DNA of 10,708 bases, taken from the NCBI GenBank assembly GCA_041562215.1, contig JBFEYJ010000094.1, forward strand, positions 1-10,708, written 5' to 3'. Below, in pieces: positions 6,014-10,708 of this stretch. Every line of letters begins with the position of its first letter. Position 1 is the first letter of the stretch. This stretch comes from JBFEYJ01 sp041562215 (GTDB lineage Bacteria; Pseudomonadota; Gammaproteobacteria; Thiohalomonadales; Thiohalomonadaceae). Below the pieces are notes generated by a model. That model was not told the origin of the DNA and ran no database searches. It saw only the letters and a program-made list of their open reading frames with translations. The translations under genes were made by a program, and so were the position numbers.

Positions 6014-7341
6014 AGCCGTTTCTTCCTCATCTCCCTGCCGGCCATGATCGCCTCAATTTCATCCGGTTCCTTTGGCGCGTCATGACTCAACACCTCGTAA
6101 CCGTCGCGGGTCACCAGCACGTCATCCTCGATACGGATACCGATATTCCACCATTTTTTTGCCACTCCCCTGGTCCCCTCAGCGACATAAAGTCCAGGCT
6201 CAATGGTCAGGACCATGCCGGGCTCCAGCACGCGCCACGCATCCCCCACCTTGTAGTCACCCACATCATGGACATCCATCCCCAGCCAGTGCCCGGTGCG
6301 GTGCATGAAGAATTTACGGTAAGCCTCGCTCTTAATCAGGGCAGCGACGCTGCCCTTGAGCAGTCCCAACCTGACCAGGCCACGGGTCAGCACTTTCAAC
6401 GCTGCCTCATGGGGATGATTCCAGTGATTGCCCGGACGTACCTGCTCGATGGCGGCATAGTTCGCCTCCAGCACCAGCTCGTAAAGGGCACGCTGCTCCT
6501 TACTGAAGGTGCCGTTAACCGGAAAGGTGCGAGTGATGTCAGAGGCATAGCACTCGAGTTCGCAACCTGCGTCGATGAGCAGCAGATCACCATCCCTGAG
6601 TGGTGCTTCGTTCTCTGTGTAGTGGAGAATACAGCCATTGGCGCCGCCGCCGACGATAGCCGGGTAGGCCTGGAAGCGGGCACCGCCGTGCATGAACTCA
6701 TGCCGCAGCTCCGCCTCGATCTGGTACTCCATCATCCCGGGTTTGCACACCTGCATGGCTCGTACATGGGCCCTGGCGGATAACTGCGCCGCCTTGTGCA
6801 TGACCTTGATCTCCGCCGTGCTCTTGTACAGGCGCATATCGTGCAACTGGTGGTCCAGGGCGATGAACTCGCCCGGGGTGTGGACCCCGGACCGGGATTT
6901 CTTGCGCAGGAGGTTAATCCACTCCATCACTTGGCGGTCGAACTCGGGATTGCAGCCCATCGCATAGTAAACCCGCTCGCGGTTCTCCAGCAGGCCGGGC
7001 AGGATGTCGTCGATATCACTGATGGGAAAGGCATCATCAGCCCCGTATTGCTCTGTCGCCCCGTCCAGCCCGGCACGGCGACCATGCCAAGTCTCCATCT
7101 CAGGGTCGCGCTCCCGGCAGAAGAGAATAAACTCGCCATGCGGACGCCCAGGGACCAACACGGCTACCGACTCTTGCTCAGGGAAACCCGTGACATAGAA
7201 AAAATCACTATCAGGACGATAGGAATAATCCACATCCCGATTGCGCTGGCGCACCGGGGAGCTCGGCAGGATCGCAATACTGTCACGACCCATTGCATGC
7301 ATCAGGCGTTTGCGACGCCGGGCAAATTCAGTCTTATTCAT
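6010..7341 (-). CDS. pepP: Xaa-Pro aminopeptidase P, M24B family dimanganese peptidase
   Basis: PepP removes N-terminal residues that precede proline in peptides, in the cytoplasm. The 443 residues match the E. coli enzyme in length and layout: an N-terminal domain with DYSYRPDSDFFYVTGFPEQES (38-58) and a C-terminal pita-bread domain. All five metal ligands are visible: D257 (LLIDAG), D268 (ASDITRTFP), H351 (GHWLGMDVHD), E381 (TIEPGLYV) and E405 (GIRIEDDVLV). H347 and H358 around the active site are also kept. The ATG at 7341 is the only usable start before an in-frame stop 42 bases upstream, yet it has no good Shine-Dalgarno sequence. The gene is preceded by ygfB after 122 bases in which no clear promoter or terminator is seen, and overlaps ubiH by four bases. 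The pepP-ubiH-ubiI order is conserved among gammaproteobacteria. Confidence 0.96.
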   Translation of the reverse strand: MNKTEFARRRKRLMHAMGRDSIAILPSSPVRQRNRDVDYSYRPDSDFFYVTGFPEQESVAVLVPGRPHGEFILFCRERDPEMETWHGRRAGLDGATEQYGADDAFPISDIDDILPGLLENRERVYYAMGCNPEFDRQVMEWINLLRKKSRSGVHTPGEFIALDHQLHDMRLYKSTAEIKVMHKAAQLSARAHVRAMQVCKPGMMEYQIEAELRHEFMHGGARFQAYPAIVGGGANGCILHYTENEAPLRDGDLLLIDAGCELECYASDITRTFPVNGTFSKEQRALYELVLEANYAAIEQVRPGNHWNHPHEAALKVLTRGLVRLGLLKGSVAALIKSEAYRKFFMHRTGHWLGMDVHDVGDYKVGDAWRVLEPGMVLTIEPGLYVAEGTRGVAKKWWNIGIRIEDDVLVTRDGYEVLSHDAPKEPDEIEAIMAGREMRKKRL

Positions 7342-7463
7342 AGGATAATTATGCCAGAGATCTTCAGGGAAAAATCTTTACCTTTACGCTTATCGTCTCA
7401 CCTGGGCCGAGATCCGCTCCTATCCCGGCGCCCTGTTGCAGGAGCACCGCTTGACGAGAATGC

Positions 7464-8036
7464 TCAATGCACCGTTACATCGGTGCGAGGAGGAGCCTTG
7501 CTCGGGTGCATCTCCTCGTTGATCAGCAGCACTCCGGTACGGACGTATTCCAATAACTCATTGAAGGAACTCTCATCCTCCTCATCCCCATCCAGTTCAT
7601 AGCTTCCGGCACGAGCGATCTCCACCAAATCGCGCAGGATCTCTCCGCTGTCGCCGGGCATCTTCTCCAGTTCGGTCACCCCTCCCGCACTAAGACCTAG
7701 CAGATAGCCTTGGCACCACTCTCCAAGCGACTCGATACGCTCCTCCACCGAGGTGTCGTCCCCCGGCAGGAGTGGATGAAAATCAAGCACCGTGTCATTG
7801 AGCCCTTTGCGCGTGTCCTCATACAATACCCCAAAAGTCTCAATCGCCTCCCTGGCCAACAAGTTGGCGGGGTCGAGGGCATGAGCAATGTACTCCAGCC
7901 ATTCCTCTAATTTAAGGTCACCCTTTGCGGCAAACAGCCCGGTGAGCGTGCCATGGCACTCCTCCGCCTCCATCTCGGTCTCCACCTGCTCCAGTGCCGA
8001 ATCAACCCTGGCCATCATCTCGGAAGTTTTGCTCAT
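7464..8036 (-). CDS. ygfB: YgfB, UPF0149 family protein
   Basis: This is a small acidic cytoplasmic protein of 190 residues from the UPF0149 family, mostly predicted helical. The conserved CHGTLTGL (27-34) and GEWCQGYLLGL (105-115) segments are both present, and the place just upstream of pepP-ubiH is the family's usual location. In Pseudomonas aeruginosa, YgfB has been reported to affect expression of a peptidoglycan amidase and so beta-lactam resistance by countering the antiterminator AlpA; whether this holds here is unknown. The start is ATG at 8036 with GGGAA about 9 bases upstream. The C-terminal stretch LDGDEEDESSFNELLEY is strongly acidic. It is the first gene of the leftward unit and is divergent from the zapA unit, sharing a 327-base control region with it. 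Confidence 0.93.
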   Translation of the reverse strand: MSKTSEMMARVDSALEQVETEMEAEECHGTLTGLFAAKGDLKLEEWLEYIAHALDPANLLAREAIETFGVLYEDTRKGLNDTVLDFHPLLPGDDTSVEERIESLGEWCQGYLLGLSAGGVTELEKMPGDSGEILRDLVEIARAGSYELDGDEEDESSFNELLEYVRTGVLLINEEMHPSKAPPRTDVTVH

Positions 8037-8363
8037 CCTAATCAGTTCCCATTGTCTGTACAGCGAGATCGTCCGGAAGTGATTTCAAAAGTGAGATCAC
8101 GATCAAAACGCACGCTTTGAATTTACTACTGTCAAAATGCTAGTGTACATCGCATCAATGTACATATCAGAGTCCATCACCGGTCACCAAGTCTCTCTCT
8201 GATATCTGCAGTCAATACGATATAGTACACTGTAGCTGTGGCGAAACATCTTGGGGCGGACGAGATTGACCGGTTTTCACCTCCGCTCTATAGTGGGCCG
8301 CAAACGACCGATTCAGACGAACGATGGCCAACTGCGACTGATACTGAAGAAAAAACAACGACG
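8037..8363. promoter_or_regulatory. Divergent promoter region between ygfB and the zapA unit
   Basis: The stretch must carry promoters in both directions. On the plus strand, the best -10 is TATAGT (8221-8226), but the matching -35 position (8198-8203) is poor; a second candidate is TTGAAT (8117-8122) with an 18-base spacer to TAGTGT. On the minus strand, a perfect TTGACA (8135-8130) has no good -10. Three TGTACA palindromes lie at 8057-8062, 8144-8149 and 8159-8164. The part from 8238 to 8363 stays open in the same frame as the downstream coiled-coil gene, starting with GTG at 8238. I treat it as leader RNA because it has no ribosome binding site, would start only a few bases after the TATAGT element, and has none of the family's residues. 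Confidence 0.55.
8144..8164. repeat. 21-bp dyad TGTACAT-N7-ATGTACA, possible operator
   Basis: TGTACAT (8144-8150) and ATGTACA (8158-8164) form a perfect inverted repeat around CGCATCA. Each half also contains the self-palindromic TGTACA, and a third TGTACA, within CTGTACAG, lies at 8056-8063 close to the ygfB start. The dyad overlaps the weaker of the two plus-strand promoter candidates. A repressor or activator site is plausible; no known consensus was recognised. Confidence 0.4.
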
Positions 8364-8573
8364 ATGGATGAAATGGAGCTCAAACACCTCGAGCACCGTG
8401 TGGACGAACTGCTCCAGCGGCTCTCTTCGCTAAAGGGCGAAAACCGATCACTGCGCGCAAGCCAGTCGGCCCTGATCGCGGAACGGGCCCGTCTTATCGA
8501 AAAAACGGAACTGGCCCGAAGCCGGGTTGAAGCCATCATATCGCGCCTTCGTGCGATGGAGCAGGAATCATGA
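8364..8573 (+). CDS. TIGR02449-type small coiled-coil protein, ZapB-like
   Basis: The product is a 69-residue, highly charged coiled coil. Leucine and other hydrophobic residues recur in heptads from LKHLEHRVDELLQRLSSLKGENRSL to the end, and the segment ERARLIEKTELARSRVEAIISRLRAMEQ is the recognisable family signature. Proteins of this type are encoded just before zapA in Pseudomonas and relatives and are likened to ZapB, the coiled-coil partner of ZapA at the Z ring. A role in cell division is inferred from position and structure. The start is taken at ATG 8364 (ATG 8373 is also possible) because this gives the family length; an upstream in-frame GTG at 8238 would add 42 residues of low-complexity, unrelated sequence. 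No strong ribosome binding site precedes either start. The stop overlaps the zapA start as ATGA, showing coupled expression. Confidence 0.82.
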   Translation: MDEMELKHLEHRVDELLQRLSSLKGENRSLRASQSALIAERARLIEKTELARSRVEAIISRLRAMEQES

Positions 8574-8887
8574 GCGACGAAATTCGTCAGGAGCAGATAC
8601 GACTCCTGGACAAAGAGTATACTGTCGCGTGCCCACCTGAAGAGCGAGAGGGGCTGCTTGAGTCTGCCCGCAGGCTTGATACCAAGATGCGTGAGATCCG
8701 AAGCCGCGGCAAGATCGTAGGTACTGAACGCATCGTTGTGATGGCCGCTCTCAATGTCGTTCATGAGTTACTCCAGGGGAAAGACGGCAACCACACCACC
8801 ACTCGTGATATTGAAGTGCGTCTTCGCCTGATACAGGATAAGATTGAATCAGCGCTGGAACAGGAAGATCGGCAGCTAACGTTGTAA
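8570..8887 (+). CDS. zapA: Cell division protein ZapA
   Basis: ZapA is a small tetrameric protein that binds FtsZ and bundles its filaments at the division ring. The 105 residues have the normal length and the family pattern: an N-terminal head with LLDKEYTVACPPEEREGLLESARRLDTKMREIR (12-44), then GKIVGTERIVVMAALNVVHELL (48-69), and a C-terminal coiled coil with DIEVRLRLIQDKIESALEQED (80-100). The start ATG overlaps the upstream ZapB-like gene by ATGA. The stop at 8885-8887 lies about 10 bases before the 6S RNA, so the RNA could be processed from a zapA transcript or have its own start; only a weak -10-like TAAACT (8885-8890) is visible. Confidence 0.95.
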   Translation: MSDEIRQEQIRLLDKEYTVACPPEEREGLLESARRLDTKMREIRSRGKIVGTERIVVMAALNVVHELLQGKDGNHTTTRDIEVRLRLIQDKIESALEQEDRQLTL

Positions 8888-8896
8888 ACTGTTTAT

Positions 8897-9083
8897 AGGG
8901 TATCCCCTGCGGTGCCCGCTATGTACGCTGGGTATTTTCTTGAGCCTAATCTTTACCCAGGGGTCATACGTCGCTACTGTGTGCATGTCCGCCTTGCGGA
9001 AAGCCTAATGTAGCGGCTGCCGTCCCCACTTGAACCTCTGGTTCAAGAACGAAAGCGTCGGCGGCACAGGTGGGGGGTATCCT
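8897..9083 (+). ncRNA. ssrS: 6S RNA, regulator of sigma70 RNA polymerase
   Basis: 6S RNA binds sigma70 holoenzyme by mimicking an open promoter and damps transcription in stationary phase. The roughly 187 bases fold as expected. The ends pair as a long closing stem, GGGTATCCCC.. (8898-8907) with GGGGGGTATCC (9072-9082), continued by GTGCC (8912-8916) with GGCAC (9063-9067). An internal stem pairs GTCGCTAC (8970-8977) with GTAGCGGC (9010-9017) below a GCATGTCCGCC..GCGGAAAGCC apical part like that of E. coli. On the 3' side of the central bubble there is the diagnostic CTTGAACC-TCT-GGTTCAAG hairpin (9029-9047). On the 5' side CTGGGTA (8928-8934) pairs with TACCCAG (8954-8960). Its place between zapA and fau is conserved. 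The ends are estimated to within a few bases. Confidence 0.93.
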
Positions 9084-9366
9084 CTTTCCTTAAGTACTCC
9101 GGATCATGCAACTGGAAACGCCCGGCAAAAAAAGTGGTGTTTTTGAGGTTGCCATACTGGGGGCAATTCCTCATGCATTGAAAAAACGGGGACGGGTCTC
9201 TTCTCACAAGCGCCTGCATACCAACAGGACATTAACAAGCCACAGAACGCTTTTGTGATAGCTTAGCAATCTGCGGAAAAACACCTTATGGATAGTAATC
9301 AATAAGCCTCAAGAGCCCTGTGAATAGTTCACGCACCTTCGTGCGCTTCGTGGTGTCCACTCGATA
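9084..9366. other. Spacer between 6S RNA and fau with repeat-like fragments
   Basis: No gene is seen in these 283 bases. CAAAAA and TTTTTG around 9127-9147 could form a weak AT hairpin downstream of 6S RNA. AAAAAACGGGGACGGGTCTC near 9181-9200 resembles the conserved ends seen beside REP-associated transposase genes in many gammaproteobacteria, recalled from memory rather than searched. At 9332-9358 TTCGTGCGCTTCGTGGTGTCC resembles a widespread dispersed repeat with CACGAAG units. Both may be leftovers of repetitive DNA. The fau leader is in the last part; no good promoter was found, and fau may be co-transcribed with 6S RNA as in E. coli. Confidence 0.45.
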
Positions 9367-9975
9367 ATGCTCAATCAACAACAACGAAATACGCTTCGCC
9401 GCGAACTCAGACAGCAACGGCGCGCCCTATCGCCACAGCAACGCCGCAATGCAGCAGCAGCGCTCGAGAGGCGTCTGGGTAGCCACCCTCTATTTCTGCG
9501 CAGCCGCCACATCGCCTTTTACCTGCCAAACGACGGGGAGATGGACCTGACCCCACTCATCCACCGCGCCCAGGCGATGGGCAAGCATTGCTACCTGCCT
9601 GTACTCTCTCCGCTCTACCATAACCGACTCTGGTTCGCCTCCTACCACCACAATAGTAAACTGGTACAGAATCGCTTCGGGATCCCCGAGCCTATCGCTA
9701 ACTGGGCCGATATGCGTCCAGCCTGGACGCTCGATCTGGTTCTCACTCCACTGGTGGCCTTCGATAGTGCCGGCAACCGTCTGGGCATGGGCGGCGGCTA
9801 CTACGACCGCACACTTGCTTACCTGGCCCGTCGTCGATACTGGCGCAAGCCCCAGCTGCTTGGCACCGCCTATGACTTTCAACAGGTCGAGCGCCTTCCT
9901 CATGAGCCATGGGACGTCCCCCTACATGGTATCGTTACCGAATCGTCACTGTTGCTGCCTGGTAACCGGCGGTAG
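9367..9975 (+). CDS. fau: 5-formyltetrahydrofolate cyclo-ligase
   Basis: This cytoplasmic enzyme uses ATP to turn 5-formyl-THF into 5,10-methenyl-THF, returning a storage or inhibitory folate to the one-carbon pool. The 202 residues match the family length. The N-terminal basic helix (LRRELRQQRRALSPQQRR, 10-27), FYLPNDGEMD (51-60), the phosphate-binding RLGMGGGYYDRTL (138-150) and the closing PWDVPLHGIVTE (181-192) are all characteristic. The ATG at 9367 has no clear Shine-Dalgarno sequence, only a weak GGTG about 11 bases upstream, but matches the usual start of the family. It is the gene after 6S RNA in E. coli as well (ygfA). 5-formyl-THF is formed by a side reaction of serine hydroxymethyltransferase and inhibits that enzyme, so the gene is linked functionally to the glycine cleavage genes at the other end of the window. 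A strong terminator follows 9 bases after the stop. Confidence 0.95.
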   Translation: MLNQQQRNTLRRELRQQRRALSPQQRRNAAAALERRLGSHPLFLRSRHIAFYLPNDGEMDLTPLIHRAQAMGKHCYLPVLSPLYHNRLWFASYHHNSKLVQNRFGIPEPIANWADMRPAWTLDLVLTPLVAFDSAGNRLGMGGGYYDRTLAYLARRRYWRKPQLLGTAYDFQQVERLPHEPWDVPLHGIVTESSLLLPGNRR

Positions 9976-9984
9976 TGAAACGAA

Positions 9985-10007
9985 AAAACCCGCCAACGGC
10001 GGGTTTT
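9985..10007. terminator. Bidirectional intrinsic terminator between fau and the convergent small gene
   Basis: AAAACCCGCC (9985-9994) and GGCGGGTTTT (9998-10007) form a perfect 10-bp stem with an AAC loop. Outside the stem are Ts on both strands: TTTT on the plus strand and TTTTTT on the minus strand, so it works better for the minus-strand gene. It lies 9 bases after the fau stop and 19 bases from the stop of the 45-residue gene. Confidence 0.93.
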
Positions 10008-10026
10008 CAATGAGATGGCTACAAGT

Positions 10027-10164
10027 TTATTGCCTGTAATAGCTCGTCTGCGTCTGCTCAGGCCGTTGCCCGTCACCAAAAAATCCGTAAGCCAGCTCGG
10101 TGAACAGGACTCCAGCGCCAATGACTACTACAAGCAGCGCCAACAAATCAGGTTTCTTTTTCAT
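10027..10164 (-). CDS. Small single-pass membrane protein of unknown function (45 residues)
   Basis: I do not recognise the family. The 45 residues begin with a positively charged MKKKPD, followed by one hydrophobic span of about 20 residues (LLALLVVVIGAGVLFTELAYGF, roughly 7-28) and a polar tail rich in Q and Y ending in TSYYRQ. By the positive-inside rule the N terminus should stay in the cytoplasm with the tail outside; an uncleaved signal anchor is likely, as no clear cleavage site is seen. The start at 10164 is supported by a strong GGAGGAGA seven bases upstream; a longer frame starting at 10218 lacks one and crosses this site. It is convergent with fau and shares its terminator, and is divergent from the EVE-domain gene. 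The strong ribosome binding site, terminator and membrane span together argue that it is a real gene. Confidence 0.72.
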   Translation of the reverse strand: MKKKPDLLALLVVVIGAGVLFTELAYGFFGDGQRPEQTQTSYYRQ

Positions 10165-10252
10165 TTTTGATCTCCTCCAACCACTCCCCCAACCCTGTGA
10201 ATGTAACGGTTGAATCAAGGGAGCAAAATATCTCTAAGCTCTCGCCACCCTA

Positions 10253-10280
10253 TTTACACATAATAACAAAGGTTTATCTT
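10253..10280 (+). promoter_or_regulatory. Probable sigma70 promoter of the EVE-domain gene
   Basis: TTTACA (10253-10258) and TATCTT (10275-10280) are separated by 16 bases in an AT-rich patch, giving a predicted start near 10287 and a leader of about 24 bases before the ATG. A CAAAG/CTTTG inverted repeat overlaps the -10. The promoter of the opposite small membrane-protein gene must lie in the same 146-base gap, but I found no convincing pair for it. Confidence 0.5.
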
Positions 10281-10310
10281 TGATCCGAATCACAAAAAAT
10301 GGAGGCGGCA

Positions 10311-10708
10311 ATGGCCTATTGGCTGATGAAATCGGAACCGGATGTCTTCGGCATCGAACACCTTGCGCTCTGCCCTAAGCAGACCGAGCACTGGGATGGC
10401 GTACGAAACTACCAGGCACGCAACTACATGCGCGATGGCATGAAAACGGGTGATCTGGTGTTTTTCTATCACTCCAACTGTAAAGAGCCCGGTATCGTCG
10501 GTATCGCAGAGGTGGTACGAGAGGCTTATCCGGACTACACCGCCTTCGATCCGGAATCAAAATACTTCGATCCGAAAAGTACACAGGATAAGCCGACCTG
10601 GTTCATGGTCGATGTGAAATTCGTCCGGCGACTAAAGCGCACTATCAGCCTGCAAGAACTTAAGACACACGCAGTGGCCTTGCCTGAATTTCCTCTATTG
10701 AAAAAGGG
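10311..10708 (+). CDS. EVE-domain protein, THYN1-like (C-terminus cut by window edge)
   Basis: EVE domains are PUA-like folds that bind modified nucleic-acid bases; in bacteria the small stand-alone version has been suggested to recognise modified DNA or RNA, and its exact role is unsettled. The 132 visible codons open with the signature MAYWLMKSEPDVFGIEHL, then HWDGVRNYQARNYMRDGMKTGDLVFFYHS (27-55), GIVGIAEVVREAYPDYTAFDP (61-81), SKYFDPKS (83-90) and WFMVDVKFVRRLKRTISLQELK (97-118). Family members are about 150-160 residues, so some 20-25 residues remain beyond 10708. The ATG at 10311 has GGAGG at 10301-10305. It has its own likely promoter and follows fau on the same strand, a neighbourhood I recall from pseudomonads and related bacteria but not from E. 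coli. Confidence 0.9.
   Translation, partial: MAYWLMKSEPDVFGIEHLALCPKQTEHWDGVRNYQARNYMRDGMKTGDLVFFYHSNCKEPGIVGIAEVVREAYPDYTAFDPESKYFDPKSTQDKPTWFMVDVKFVRRLKRTISLQELKTHAVALPEFPLLKK

Noticed and set aside
6082..6783. Plus-strand open frame of 233 codons opposite pepP
   Set aside because: PepP on the other strand shows all five metal ligands; this frame has no supported features of its own.
8094..8103. GTGAGATCAC, a CRP-like or FNR-like short palindrome near ygfB
   Set aside because: The spacing between half-sites is 2 bases, not the 6 needed for CRP, and it does not fit the FNR pattern.
1..10708. CRISPR array, tRNA, rRNA, insertion sequence or prophage genes
   Set aside because: No regularly spaced repeats, no tRNA-like folds, no transposase or phage proteins were seen anywhere in the window.

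Overview
The window comes from a gammaproteobacterium with fairly GC-rich DNA. It keeps a conserved gammaproteobacterial neighbourhood known from E. coli: ygfB-pepP-ubiH-ubiI-gcvT on one strand, and zapA-ssrS(6S RNA)-fau running divergently. A TIGR02449-type coiled-coil gene before zapA and an EVE-domain gene after fau resemble the version of this locus in Pseudomonas and sulfur-oxidizing gammaproteobacteria rather than the enteric one. Genus or species cannot be assigned from the sequence.

Left part, minus strand: a promoter near 1849-1877 leads into a tandem glycine riboswitch (about 1835-1670) with an intrinsic terminator (1669-1629), then lipA (lipoyl synthase) and the 5' part of gcvT (aminomethyltransferase), which runs off the left edge. 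Glycine-sensing control of both genes makes biochemical sense, because the H protein of the glycine cleavage system works only when lipoylated. Positions 1878-2219 hold no convincing gene. They contain one 16-bp palindrome flanked by an 8-bp direct repeat.

Middle part, minus strand: ygfB (7464-8036), pepP (6010-7341), ubiH (4745-6013), ubiI (3517-4728) and a CPA1-type Na+/H+ antiporter (2260-3492) form a probable transcription unit that ends at a hairpin at 2220-2242. UbiH and UbiI are flavin monooxygenases of aerobic ubiquinone synthesis. PepP is a proline-specific aminopeptidase, and YgfB is a small UPF0149 protein. Compared with E. coli, the antiporter, the riboswitch and lipA lie between ubiI and gcvT.

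Right part, plus strand: a divergent promoter region (8037-8363) containing three TGTACA palindromes is followed by a 69-residue ZapB-like coiled-coil gene that overlaps zapA by ATGA. The 6S RNA gene starts about 10 bases after zapA. Fau (5-formyl-tetrahydrofolate cyclo-ligase) follows after 283 bases. A bidirectional terminator separates fau from a convergent 45-residue single-pass membrane protein on the minus strand. Divergent from that gene, an EVE-domain protein gene with its own likely promoter runs off the right edge.

Most of the window is conserved housekeeping DNA; I found no strong case for a wholly new system. The points most worth a second look are lipA under glycine-riboswitch control, the clustered TGTACA dyads in the ygfB/zapA divergent region, the unannotated-looking 45-residue membrane protein, and the Asn-for-Asp change in the UbiI flavin motif.
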